Assembly (NCBI RefSeq): GCF_003202435.1
Contig: NZ_QJHK01000003.1
Coordinates: 1-64,000, forward strand
Length of the DNA stretch: 64,000 bases
Direction: 5' to 3'
Source: Flavobacterium cheongpyeongense
GTDB lineage: Bacteria > Bacteroidota > Bacteroidia > Flavobacteriales > Flavobacteriaceae
A program made the translations under genes and the position numbers. Shown in pieces: positions 16,329 to 24,838 of this stretch (the stretch's first letter is position 1; each line of letters starts with the position of its first letter). The notes under the pieces are model-generated. The model was not told where the DNA came from. It worked only from the letters and a program-made list of their open reading frames with translations, and made no database searches.

Positions 16329-17471
16329 ATGAGACCATTAGAAGGATTAGTTGTATTGGAGTTTTGCCAGTTTTTGGCAGGACCTTCTGCCGGATTAAAA
16401 TTAGCTGATTTAGGAGCAAGGGTCATCAAAATTGAGCGTCCCGTAAAAGGTGAAGCCTGTCGCCAATTGAGCATCAAAGATCTTTTTGTTGATGACAGCA
16501 GTTTGCTTTTTCATACCATTAACCGAAATAAAGAATCTTTTGCAGCTGATCTTAAAAATCCTGAGGATTTAATTTTAGTAAAGAAATTAATTGCCAAAGC
16601 AGATATTATGACACATAATTTCAGGCCGGGCGTAATGGATAAAATTGGTTTGACATTTGACGATGTTTTGAATATCAATCCAAAAATAATTTACGGAACC
16701 ATAACAGGTTACGGAGACAAAGGCCCTTGGGCTAATAAACCCGGACAGGATTTGCTTTTACAATCTCTTTCCGGTTTAAGCTGGTTAAGCGGCAGAAACA
16801 GTCAGGGTCCCGTTCCTTTTGGTCTGGCTGTCGCCGATTTAATGTGCGGAAATCATTTTGTTCAGGGAATATTAGCAGCATTATTGAAAAGAGCTAAAAC
16901 CGGAAAAGGGGTTTTGGTTGAAGTTAGTTTACTCGAATCGGTCTTGGATGTTCAGTTTGAAGCCATAACTTCTTATTTGAATGATGGCGGACAACAGCCT
17001 CAAAGAAGTGATGTAAAAGGAAGCGCTCATGCTTTTCTAAGTGCCCCTTATGGTATATATCAAACTCAGGACGGTTATATTTCTCTTGCAATGGGCGATT
17101 TGCTTTTTATTGGAAGTATTTTGGAAATCGATTTCCAACAATATACTGATAAAAACAAATGGTTTTCTCAAAGAGATGAAATCAGAGAATTATTAGCCGA
17201 AAAACTGATTACCCAACCATCAGATTATTGGCTGGATTTATTACAAAAAGAAGGAATCTGGTGTGGCAAAGTACTTAATTACCAGGAATTAGACAGCCAA
17301 TCCTTTGTGAATGAACTGCAATTGAAACAAACGGTACAAAATTCGGCAGGCGAAAAATTGGTTACAACAAGAAGCCCAATTCAACTGGATGGTGAAATTT
17401 TAACCAGTACCAAAGCAGCACCTAAAGTTGGCGAAGATAATGTAACAATACACGAACAATTTTTAAACTAG
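16329..17471 (+). CDS. Class III CoA-transferase (CaiB/BaiF family), copy 1
   Basis: This 380-residue protein follows the family pattern: LVVLEFCQFLAGPSAGLKLADLGARVIKIE at the start (two short motifs, QFLAGPSAG and LGARVIKIE), NRNKESFAADLK near 68, HNFRPGVMDKIGL near 97, and ITGYGDKGPWANKPGQDLLLQ near 125. The catalytic Asp is in GLAVADLMCG near residue 170, which forms the aspartyl-CoA intermediate in relatives such as formyl-CoA transferase. Class III enzymes move CoA between carboxylic acids. The length is somewhat below the usual 400-430. It is 4 bases downstream of the SBP gene and 4 upstream of a paralogue. Donor and acceptor acids are unknown. Confidence 0.88.
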   Translation: MRPLEGLVVLEFCQFLAGPSAGLKLADLGARVIKIERPVKGEACRQLSIKDLFVDDSSLLFHTINRNKESFAADLKNPEDLILVKKLIAKADIMTHNFRPGVMDKIGLTFDDVLNINPKIIYGTITGYGDKGPWANKPGQDLLLQSLSGLSWLSGRNSQGPVPFGLAVADLMCGNHFVQGILAALLKRAKTGKGVLVEVSLLESVLDVQFEAITSYLNDGGQQPQRSDVKGSAHAFLSAPYGIYQTQDGYISLAMGDLLFIGSILEIDFQQYTDKNKWFSQRDEIRELLAEKLITQPSDYWLDLLQKEGIWCGKVLNYQELDSQSFVNELQLKQTVQNSAGEKLVTTRSPIQLDGEILTSTKAAPKVGEDNVTIHEQFLN

Positions 17472-17475
17472 CAGG

Positions 17476-18612
17476 ATGAAACCATTAGAAGATTATTTAA
17501 TAGTAGATTTTAGCCAGTTTCTTTCCGGACCTTCAGCTAGTTTACGCCTCGCCGATCTGGGTGCACGTGTGATAAAAATTGAGAAACCCGGAACCGGAGA
17601 TATCTGTCGGACTTTATATACTTCTGATTTGATTATGAACGGGGAGTCTTCCGTTTTTCATACCATAAACAGAAATAAAGAATCATTTGCTATTGATTTT
17701 AAACAGGCAGATGAACTCGAAAAATTAAAAAAATTACTCGCCAAAGCTGATGTTATCATGCACAATTTCAGACCTGGAGTTATGGAACGTGTAGGCCTGA
17801 GTTATGATGAAGTAAAAAAAATCAATCCGAATATAGTGTATGCCGAAATTTCTGGCTACGGTACAAAATCCAACTTAAAAGATTTACCGGGACAGGATTT
17901 ATTATTGCAATCAATGACTGCTTTGACGTGGTTAAGCGGCAATCAGGAAGATGGCCCGGTGCCAATGGGATTGTCAATAGTGGATATGCTGGCCGGGGCA
18001 CATTTGGCACAAGGAATTTTGGCGGCTTTGTACAGAAAAGCTACCCATAATATTGGAGCAATCGTTCAGGTTAGTATGCTCGAATCGGCTTTTGATTTTC
18101 AGTTTGAAACCATTACTACTTATTTCAATGATGGCGGTGAATTGCCTGTTCGTACAAAATCGAATAATGCTCACGCTTATTTGGGGGCGCCTTATGGAAT
18201 TTACAAAACGAAAAATGGCTATCTGGCTTTGGCAATGGGATCAATTCCCGTTTTGGCCTCGCTTTTACAATGTGATGCATTATTGCCATTTCCTGAAAAT
18301 AAATTTGAATTGAGGGATCAAATCAAGAATATTCTGGCCTCTCATCTACAAAATCAGGAAACTCAATTTTGGCTGGATATTTTAGAACCCGCTGATATCT
18401 GGTGTGCCAAAGTCCTGAACTACAAACAGCTTTTTACCGAAGAAGGTTTTCAGGTTTTAAATTTCACACAGAGAGTGGAAATGCTGGACAGCTACAACTA
18501 TAAAACAACCCGATGCCCCATTAGAATAGACGGAGAAATTTTCACATCGACTAAAGGTTCACCAAAATTAGGTCAGGACAATGAGCGTATTATTAAAGAA
18601 TTTATAGGCTAA
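17476..18612 (+). CDS. Class III CoA-transferase (CaiB/BaiF family), copy 2
   Basis: This 378-residue paralogue of the preceding gene is collinear throughout: QFLSGPSASLRLADLGARV, NRNKESFAIDFK, HNFRPGVMERVGL, GYGTKSNLKDLPGQDLL, and the catalytic Asp in GLSIVDMLAGAH near 170. Both copies share the unusual C-terminal ending with TSTKG/A-x-PK-G-DN. A tandem duplication is the simplest origin. The proteins may form a heterodimer (class III enzymes are interlocked dimers) or differ in substrate. Neighbouring genes are 4 and 2 bases away, so all are co-transcribed and probably translationally coupled. Confidence 0.88.
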   Translation: MKPLEDYLIVDFSQFLSGPSASLRLADLGARVIKIEKPGTGDICRTLYTSDLIMNGESSVFHTINRNKESFAIDFKQADELEKLKKLLAKADVIMHNFRPGVMERVGLSYDEVKKINPNIVYAEISGYGTKSNLKDLPGQDLLLQSMTALTWLSGNQEDGPVPMGLSIVDMLAGAHLAQGILAALYRKATHNIGAIVQVSMLESAFDFQFETITTYFNDGGELPVRTKSNNAHAYLGAPYGIYKTKNGYLALAMGSIPVLASLLQCDALLPFPENKFELRDQIKNILASHLQNQETQFWLDILEPADIWCAKVLNYKQLFTEEGFQVLNFTQRVEMLDSYNYKTTRCPIRIDGEIFTSTKGSPKLGQDNERIIKEFIG

Positions 18613-18614
18613 TA

Positions 18615-19838
18615 ATGGAAAAAATAAGAATCGCTGTCCGAAAATTTGATCCTTTTGAAACCACACTTAAAAAGCTGTGGGATTTGTTCTGCCTTAAAAA
18701 TAACATTACCATTGAAGCAGAAATGATTCCGTTAGAACTGCACGATTTATATCAAGAAACCATTACCAATAAAGGTTTAATAAATGGAACTTGGGACATC
18801 GCACACATCAATACCGACTGGATTTTTGATGCTGCGAATGAAAAAGCAGTTCTGGATTTGACTTTATTAATCAATAAAAATCCACCACAGGATTATCCTG
18901 AAGGCTGGCATCCCTCTTTATTGCATTTACAACAAATAAATAATGGAACTTTCGGACTCCCTTTTCATGATGGCCCGGAATGTCTGATTTATAGAAAAGA
19001 TTTATTTGAAAATCCGACTGAAAAAGAAAATTTCAAAAAGCAATTTGGATACGAATTACTTCCTCCCAAAACATGGGAACAATTCACTCAAATTGCCGAA
19101 TTTTTCAACAGACCCGAAGATAATCTTTACGGCAGTGTTTTTGCTAATTATCCCGATGGTCACAATATGGTTTTTGATTTTTGCCTGCAATTATGGACAA
19201 GAGGAGGTTTTTTATTGAATACTCAAAATCAAATTGATATCAATCATATTGCAGCGATTCAAGCTTTAGATTTTTATCGGAATATTGCAAAGAATAAAAA
19301 AGCTGTTCATCCAAAGTCAAAAGATTTTGGCTCTGTTGAAGCAGGTATGGCTTTCGCCAAAGGAGAAGCTGCCATGACTATCAATTGGTTTGGATTTGCC
19401 TCAATGTGCGAAGTGATTGAAGAATCGAAAGTGAAAGGGAAAGTAGCTATCGCCGAATTGCCACACGATCCAAATCACAAAACAGCTTCTTTGAATGTTT
19501 ATTGGCTTTACACCATTGGAACAGGAAGCAAATATCAAAATTTAGCATACGATTTTCTGCGGTTTGCCACCACGTCCGAAAGTGATAAATTATTGACGAA
19601 TGAAGGAGGAATTGGTTGTCGAAAATCTACCTGGAATGATATTGACATCAACAAAACGATTCCATTTTACCACAAACTGGAAATGCTTCACGAAAATGCT
19701 TTGACTTTACCTCAAACTCCCGTTTGGCCAAAAGTTGCCGAACTGATTGATAAAATGGTTTTAAAAGCTTTAGAAAGCGAGATCCCATCTCAAAAATTAT
19801 TAGAAGAAACACAAAATGCTATTCAGAAAATTTTATAA
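18615..19838 (+). CDS. Second solute-binding-protein-like protein without signal peptide
   Basis: This 407-residue protein starts MEKIRIAVRKFDPFETTLKKL, directly with a fold strand and no leader. It has SBP family 1 features: WDIAHINTDWIFDAANEKAV near 62, FGLPFHDGPECLIYRKDLFEN near 115, LPPKTWEQFTQIAEFF near 150, MAFAKGEAAMTINWFG near 247, and the C-terminal QTPVWPKVAELIDKMVLKAL. The order SBP, CoA-transferase, CoA-transferase, SBP in one tight operon suggests the binding proteins work with the transferases in the cytoplasm. No permease or ATPase gene occurs in the window. It could bind a sugar acid or its CoA ester; this is inference. Confidence 0.8.
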   Translation: MEKIRIAVRKFDPFETTLKKLWDLFCLKNNITIEAEMIPLELHDLYQETITNKGLINGTWDIAHINTDWIFDAANEKAVLDLTLLINKNPPQDYPEGWHPSLLHLQQINNGTFGLPFHDGPECLIYRKDLFENPTEKENFKKQFGYELLPPKTWEQFTQIAEFFNRPEDNLYGSVFANYPDGHNMVFDFCLQLWTRGGFLLNTQNQIDINHIAAIQALDFYRNIAKNKKAVHPKSKDFGSVEAGMAFAKGEAAMTINWFGFASMCEVIEESKVKGKVAIAELPHDPNHKTASLNVYWLYTIGTGSKYQNLAYDFLRFATTSESDKLLTNEGGIGCRKSTWNDIDINKTIPFYHKLEMLHENALTLPQTPVWPKVAELIDKMVLKALESEIPSQKLLEETQNAIQKIL

Positions 19839-19841
19839 ATC

Positions 19842-20906
19842 ATGAATATTCCCTATAAACCATTATTACCAGAAACAACACAGCCGATTATTATCATTGG
19901 TGCGAGTGGTATTGTAAAAGATGCTCATTTGCCGGCTTATAAAATGGCTGGCTTTTCGGTTTTCGGAATTACCAACCGAACAATAGCAAAAGCGCACGCA
20001 ATGGCTGAAGAATTTGGCATTCCAAATGTTTTTGAAAATGTAGCCGAAGCCGTAAAAAATGCCCCGTCAAATGCGGTTTATGATATCACTGTATTACCTG
20101 ATCAATACATCGAAATATTGGAACAACTTCCGGATGGCGCTGCAGTGCTGATTCAGAAACCAATGGGGAATGATTTGGCTCAAGCCAAAGAAATTGTGTC
20201 AGTTTGCGAAAGAAAAAAATTAGTGGCTGCGATTAATTTCCAATTGCGATTTGCCTCTTTTGTTAGTGCAGCACGTTATATAATCAATCAGGGAATCATT
20301 GGTGATTTGTATGATCTCGAATTTAAAGTGACCGTAAATACCCCTTGGGAATTGTTCCCGCTAATTAAGCAACATCCCAGATTGGAGATTCTTTTCCATA
20401 GCGTACATTATATTGATTGCATTCGCTCGTTTTTAGGAAATCCAAAAGGAGTTTATGCGAAAACAACTAATCATCCGTTGAAAAAACTATCATCTTGCCG
20501 TTCGTCGATTATTCTGGATTATGGTGATTCGATGCGGGTGGTTATCAATACGAATCACGATCATCATTTTGGTCCGAAACACGAAGAAAGCTACATCAAA
20601 TGGGAAGGGACAAAAGGTGCCATTAAAGCCAAAATGGGTTTACTGATGAATTACCCTGATGGTATGCCGGACGAATTTGAAGTGGCACTGGATAAAAATG
20701 GCACTTATGACTGGGAAAAAATTAATTTGGAGGGTTCCTGGTTTCCGGAGGCTTTTATTGGTACGATGTCAAACTTAATGCGTTTCAAAGAAGGTTCAGA
20801 TGATAAGTTATTAGCAAGTGTTCAGGATGTTCTTGACACGATGAAAGTTGTTGAAGCCTGTTACATTAGTAATCAAAAAGGAGGAATTCCACTAAATGAG
20901 TTATAA
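19842..20906 (+). CDS. Gfo/Idh/MocA family oxidoreductase (operon copy)
   Basis: This 354-residue protein has a Rossmann start IIIIGASGIVKDAHLPAYKMAG near residue 17, where the motif GASGIV replaces the usual GxGxxG. ITNRTIAKAHAMAEEFGIP follows. The family Lys block is AAVLIQKPMGNDLAQAKEI near 105. The substrate domain contains LFHSVHYIDCIRSFLGNP near 185. There is no signal peptide. It starts 3 bases after the second SBP gene. It is not a close copy of the 2233-3297 protein, which has a different N-terminus and domain motifs. Likely a sugar or sugar-acid NAD(P) dehydrogenase acting before or after the CoA steps; the substrate is unknown. Confidence 0.85.
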   Translation: MNIPYKPLLPETTQPIIIIGASGIVKDAHLPAYKMAGFSVFGITNRTIAKAHAMAEEFGIPNVFENVAEAVKNAPSNAVYDITVLPDQYIEILEQLPDGAAVLIQKPMGNDLAQAKEIVSVCERKKLVAAINFQLRFASFVSAARYIINQGIIGDLYDLEFKVTVNTPWELFPLIKQHPRLEILFHSVHYIDCIRSFLGNPKGVYAKTTNHPLKKLSSCRSSIILDYGDSMRVVINTNHDHHFGPKHEESYIKWEGTKGAIKAKMGLLMNYPDGMPDEFEVALDKNGTYDWEKINLEGSWFPEAFIGTMSNLMRFKEGSDDKLLASVQDVLDTMKVVEACYISNQKGGIPLNEL

Positions 20907-20911
20907 CAATA

Positions 20912-21020
20912 GTTGCCCGCGTTAACGATTGAAGCGGCATCTCCCGATTTAGAAAAACAAAGCTTTTTAGCTGTAGGTTTTCTTAGTCGGGAATACAGCG
21001 GAAAGCGTGTTAAAACGCCC
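20912..21020. repeat. Intergenic palindromic repeat between oxidoreductase and MaoC genes
   Basis: A 16-bp near-perfect stem (20942-20957 with 20977-20992; TCCCGATTTAGAAAAC against GTTTTCTTAGTCGGGA) is flanked by GCCCGCGTTAACGATTGAAG and by GCGTGTTAAAACGC. I recall similar elements between genes of other flavobacteria. It breaks the otherwise tight operon, and transcription may be attenuated here. Confidence 0.6.
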
Positions 21021-21037
21021 AAAAAATTATATAAATA

Positions 21038-21105
21038 TAGTAATTAGTCGCTAGTCCATAGTAATTAGCTAATCACTAAGGACTAATCACTAAGGACTTA
21101 AAAAC
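21038..21105. repeat. TAGTAATTAG-type dispersed repeat
   Basis: The stretch is a run of near-repeats of TAGTAATTAG and CACTAAGGACTAAT, which pair with one another (CTAGTCCATAG against CTAAGGACTAAT). The same text family appears at 29300-29340 and 58737-58822. Confidence 0.65.
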
Positions 21106-21114
21106 TAAAAAAAC

Positions 21115-21555
21115 ATGTATTTCAAATCCACATTTTTCGAAGATTACCAACTTAACGATAAAAGAGTTACATTAGGCAGAACAATTACAGAAACTGATTT
21201 TGTAGTCCACGCAGGACATACCGGAGATTTTTTCCCGCATCATATGGATGAAGAATGGTGTAAGACACAGCCTTTCGGACAAAGAATTGCACATGGAACA
21301 ATGGTTTTTAGTATCGGTATAGGTTTGACAGCATCTGAAATAAACCCGGAGGCTTTCTCTAAAGGTTATGACCGAATGCGATTTGTAAAACCCGTTCATA
21401 TTGGTGATACCATTCATTCAGAAATTACGATTTCTGAAAAAGGAGAAGCTAAAAAACCGGATATGGGAACGGTGACCGAGCACGTAGAAATCATCAACCA
21501 GAGAGGTGAAGTGGTTTTGGTATGTGACCATCTTTTATTAGTAAAAAAGAAATAA
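21115..21555 (+). CDS. MaoC-family (R)-specific enoyl-CoA hydratase-like protein
   Basis: This 146-residue single hot-dog protein is the usual length of a one-domain MaoC hydratase. The hydratase motif is visible as [23 protein letters not shown] near residues 22-45; the key His and nearby Asp are part of the catalytic pair in family members. [19 protein letters not shown] follows near 61, and [20 protein letters not shown] near 87 is also typical. It adds water to, or removes it from, a CoA thioester, so the two CoA-transferases in the operon are its logical partners. It lies 208 bases after the oxidoreductase, across two repeats, and 21 before the permease. Bile-acid or fatty-acid roles seem unlikely in this locus. 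Confidence 0.85.
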   Translation: MYFKSTFFEDYQLNDKRVTLGRTITETDFVVHAGHTGDFFPHHMDEEWCKTQPFGQRIAHGTMVFSIGIGLTASEINPEAFSKGYDRMRFVKPVHIGDTIHSEITISEKGEAKKPDMGTVTEHVEIINQRGEVVLVCDHLLLVKKK

Positions 21556-21576
21556 CCCTAAAATAAGAATCTAACT

Positions 21577-22881
21577 ATGCAAGTAACTAACCAAACAGGT
21601 GACCAACACGAAATCCCAACAGAAGGCGGCAAAACAAATCAATATCTTTTGCCTTTTATTTTAATTACCAGCTTATTTTTCCTTTGGGGAATGGCTCATG
21701 GTCTTGACGGTATTTTGATTCCACATCTAAAAAAAGCCTGTCAACTCAACAACAGAGAATCAACATTGATTGATACATCGATCTATTTTGCTTATTTTAT
21801 TATGGCGATTCCCTCTGGAATGCTTATTAAACGATTTGGTTATAAAAACAGTATTATCACTGGATTATTAGTTTTTGCAATTGGAGCTTTTCTTTTTGTA
21901 CCTGCCGCAAACAGCAGAACTTATGAATTATTTTTGTTTGCCTTATTTGTAATTGGTTGCGGCTTGACTATTTTAGAAACTAGTGCAAATCCTTACGCAG
22001 CTATTTTAGGTCCTGCAGAATCTTCTTCATTTAGATTAAATCTGGCTGCCTCATTTAATGGTTTAGCAGCCATGTTAGGCCCCATTTTGGGAGGTATTTT
22101 TATACTTTCAGGAATTAACTACACCCCAGCAGAGATGGCCGCAATGTCAGATACGGCAAAAACAGCCTACTTATTAGAAGAGGCTTCGGCAGTAAAATTG
22201 CCTTATATTATTTTAGGCAGTGTTCTGGTGTTGGTAGCTATAATATTTTATTTTATGCATTTGCCATCAATGAAGTCTAAACAAACAGAAAACGAAGTTA
22301 AACCAGGTTTTTTCTCTGTTTTAAAATTTTCTCATTTAAGTTGGGCAGTTGTAGCACAGTTTTTTTATGTTGGAGCCCAAGTATGTGTAACCAGTTTTTT
22401 TGTTCGAGTAGCTCAGAAAGAAGCTGGATTAGATGAAAAAACAGCCGCTTATTTCCTTGGTATATATGGGTTGCTGTTTATGATAGGTCGTTTTAGTGGA
22501 ACATTCTTTTTGAAATTTGTCAAAGACTATGTTTTACTTTCTATCTATTGTATAATTAGTGCTTTGCTTTGCTTAGTAGCGATTTACGGATCAGGTATTA
22601 CAGTTATTTACGCATTGGGCGGATTAGGATTCTTTATGTCTATCATGTTCCCAACTATTTTTTCTTTAGGATTGGTGGGTTTAAAATCGAATACCGAAAC
22701 GGGTTCTTCATGGCTGGTCATGTCTATTGTGGGTGGAGCAATCCTTCCTTATGCTATGGGAACTTTAATAGACATGAAGCATGACGATATTCAGGCTGGA
22801 TATATTATTCCGTTAATATGTTTCGTCATTATTCTTTATTTTGGTGTATTTGGTCATAAAGTAAAAAACAGCATTTCGTAG
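21577..22881 (+). CDS. FHS-family sugar permease (L-fucose:H+ symporter FucP-like)
   Basis: This 434-residue membrane protein has about 12 hydrophobic segments. It opens with the family block LFFLWGMAHGLDGILIPHLKK near 36. TSIYFAYFIMAIPSGMLIKRFGYK near 66 and LETSANPYAAILGP near 130 are also diagnostic of FucP-type MFS carriers; the Asn and Glu of that last block line the sugar site in relatives. FHS members import L-fucose, galactose, glucose or related sugars with protons. As the last gene of the CoA-transferase operon it supplies the substrate, plausibly a 6-deoxy or branched sugar. It ends before a terminator. Confidence 0.87.
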   Translation: MQVTNQTGDQHEIPTEGGKTNQYLLPFILITSLFFLWGMAHGLDGILIPHLKKACQLNNRESTLIDTSIYFAYFIMAIPSGMLIKRFGYKNSIITGLLVFAIGAFLFVPAANSRTYELFLFALFVIGCGLTILETSANPYAAILGPAESSSFRLNLAASFNGLAAMLGPILGGIFILSGINYTPAEMAAMSDTAKTAYLLEEASAVKLPYIILGSVLVLVAIIFYFMHLPSMKSKQTENEVKPGFFSVLKFSHLSWAVVAQFFYVGAQVCVTSFFVRVAQKEAGLDEKTAAYFLGIYGLLFMIGRFSGTFFLKFVKDYVLLSIYCIISALLCLVAIYGSGITVIYALGGLGFFMSIMFPTIFSLGLVGLKSNTETGSSWLVMSIVGGAILPYAMGTLIDMKHDDIQAGYIIPLICFVIILYFGVFGHKVKNSIS

Positions 22882-22901
22882 TTATATTTCAATTATTTTT
22901 A

Positions 22902-22945
22902 TAAATTTCCAAGGGACAATAACGTTCCTTGGAATTTTATTTTTA
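22902..22945 (+). terminator. Terminator after the permease gene
   Basis: An imperfect stem (AATTTCCAAGGGAC with GTTCCTTGGAATTT, loop AATAAC) is followed by TTATTTTT. It closes the operon before the pectinesterase gene. Confidence 0.7.
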
Positions 22946-22970
22946 ATCTTTATCATTCATAAATCTAGCC

Positions 22971-24074
22971 ATGAAAAAAACTTTACTTCCTTTTTATTTC
23001 TTACTTATTAGTTTCAGTGCCGTTTTACATGCTCAAAAAAACAAAATGATGTATGATATTGTCGTCGCTACGGATGGAAGTGGTAATTACACAAAAGTTC
23101 AGGATGCCTTTAATGCTGTTCCTGAAAAAAGCGAAAAAACAACAATAATTTTTGTAAAACCTGGCATTTATAAAGAAAAATTAAAATTAGCCAAAAATAA
23201 AAAGGTATCATTAATAGGTGAATCCTACAAAACTACTATCCTTACTTATGATGATTATGCAGAAATAGCAGGTGGTACCAGCAAATCTTACAGCGTTTTA
23301 ATCGAAGCAGATGATTTCATTGCAGAAAACATCACTTTTGAAAATACGATCAGTAGCGAGTTACCACAATACAAAAAGGGAGGTCAGGCTGTAGCTTTAA
23401 TGGTTAATGGTGACAGAGTTATTTTTCACAACTGCAAAATGAGCGGTTTTCAGGATACATTTTACCTTAAAGCAAACAAAAGAACCTACATTAAAGATTG
23501 TATAATTGATGGGACTACAGATTTCATTTTTGGCGCAGGGATCGCCTTGTTTGAGAATTGTTTTATTCAATGCCGAAAAGACTCGTATGTAACCGCTGGA
23601 AATCATGAAGCTGGAAAAAGCAAATATGGCTTTGTGTTTAAAGATTGTGTTATAATGAAATACCCTAAGGCTCCAATTTCAAAAGTATCTCTTGGAAGAC
23701 CATGGGGAGCAGGAGCCAATACTGTTTTTATTCATTCGTATGAAGAATCTGTTATACTACCGGAAGGCTGGTCTATCTGGTCTAAAGATCCCGAAAATAA
23801 AGCGTATGAAAATTGGAAAACTTCATTCTATGCAGAATATGATTGTTATGGCCCGGGATCAAATTCAGATAATCGTATTTCATGGTCACATCAGCTAAAT
23901 AAAACGGAGGCTTCTGAATATACTAAAGAAAAAATATTTGCTGCCAACACAACGACTGCCAGTAATCTTGAAGGAGATTGGAATCCTGTAATTGAAAAAG
24001 ACAAATGTAATGTTGTTCTGCCTTCAAAAAAAGCCAAAAATGCCGATTCAAGTTTTGAAAAAGGATTTCATTAG
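22971..24074 (+). CDS. Pectin methylesterase, carbohydrate esterase family 8 (first copy)
   Basis: This 367-residue protein has a signal peptide ending near VLHAQ. The beta-helix carries the CE8 motifs in order: GGQAVALMVNGDR near 138, QDTFYLKANKRTYI near 162, the catalytic Asp in GTTDFIFGAG near 183, and the Arg/Trp site in SLGRPWGAGANTVF near 240. It removes methyl esters from homogalacturonan so that pectate lyases and GH28 can act. The C-terminus extends about 30 residues beyond the family end, with low complexity and many Lys. It is transcribed separately from the permease operon and followed by insertion-sequence debris. A paralogue is at 48953. Confidence 0.92.
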   Translation: MKKTLLPFYFLLISFSAVLHAQKNKMMYDIVVATDGSGNYTKVQDAFNAVPEKSEKTTIIFVKPGIYKEKLKLAKNKKVSLIGESYKTTILTYDDYAEIAGGTSKSYSVLIEADDFIAENITFENTISSELPQYKKGGQAVALMVNGDRVIFHNCKMSGFQDTFYLKANKRTYIKDCIIDGTTDFIFGAGIALFENCFIQCRKDSYVTAGNHEAGKSKYGFVFKDCVIMKYPKAPISKVSLGRPWGAGANTVFIHSYEESVILPEGWSIWSKDPENKAYENWKTSFYAEYDCYGPGSNSDNRISWSHQLNKTEASEYTKEKIFAANTTTASNLEGDWNPVIEKDKCNVVLPSKKAKNADSSFEKGFH

Positions 24075-24126
24075 AATGAGTTGTCCTGAAAAAGGCTGAT
24101 TAGATTAATAATATAAAATTAGTTAG

Positions 24127-24249
24127 GGGCTGCTGAAAAATCCCAACCATTATATGAATCAATAAATTAGTATTCTATTTGGATACCTCAGTGTAAGGAA
24201 ATATAAAATCACACTCAAAAAAGTGTGCACCTGTCTCAAAATATGTTAG
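24127..24249. other. Insertion-sequence end region without genes
   Basis: GGGGCTGCTGAAAAATCCC near 24126 resembles the terminal repeats of IS5-group elements. CACACT and AGTGTG near 24210-24230 form a short hairpin. No open frame is supported. It probably belongs to the dead element that follows. Confidence 0.35.
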
Positions 24250-24678
24250 TCCCAGGCAGTTGGTTTTGAAGGGATTTGCGAGTCCTTTCGAGAAAAACTG
24301 AACCCTGAAAACCGTTGGGTTGTCTTCTCCAGATTACTGCCGTGGGATGATTTATGAGAAATTTATGGACAGGAGGTTGTATAAAAATCGACAGTTCATC
24401 CGGCTTTAAATCACCGGATCATCATTGATTCTTTGATTATCAGGTATCTTTGCGATTTGGATGACAGGAAAACGGTTCGTCAGATTACCGAAAATGTTTA
24501 TATGCAGTATTTCTTGGGATATTCGTCTTTTAGTGATGAACTTCCTTTCGAGGCTTCGATATTTGTCTGGTTTCGCAAGCGATTGGGATTGGAGCAAATC
24601 AATATCATTAATGAGCGTATTGCTAAGATAAAAGCAAAATTGGAGAAATCCACAATTCTCCATCGTTCAGGCTTCTAG
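24250..24678 (+). pseudogene. Remnant of an IS5-type transposase (DUF772 N-terminal part)
   Basis: Across stops and frame changes the translation gives FREKLNPENRWVVFSRLLPW, then after 24400 LNHRIIIDSLIIRYLCDLDD, RKTVRQITENVYMQYFLGY and LPFEASIFVWFRKRLG. This is the N-terminal DUF772 block common to IS5/IS1182 transposases. The frame stops at 24678 and the DDE part is missing. The longest open piece (24433-24678) is therefore not a functional gene. Confidence 0.8.
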
Positions 24679-24769
24679 CTCGAACCCACAAAGAAATTCA
24701 ATTCAAAATTTCTCGAACTTTTTTATCATTCCCCAATTTTTTCAAATCAAATTCAATTTCACAAAAGTC

Positions 24770-24785
24770 ATTGAATTAATTCAAT
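24770..24785. promoter_or_regulatory. 16-base palindrome before PL9
   Basis: ATTGAATTAATTCAAT is a perfect palindrome 53 bases before the PL9 ATG. It may be an operator or only an AT-rich coincidence. The rest of the gap holds no clear TAnnTTTG element. Confidence 0.35.
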
Positions 24786-24838
24786 ATTTTTATAAAAAAC
24801 CATAAGTACCTTGTGTCGCTCAAATAAACACAGAACTT

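Noticed and set aside
20912..21105. Riboswitch before the MaoC gene
   Set aside because: The structured text is made of two dispersed repeat families rather than a known aptamer pattern.
24433..24678. Intact 81-residue gene
   Set aside because: It is a piece of a transposase N-terminal domain with related sequence in other frames upstream and no catalytic part.
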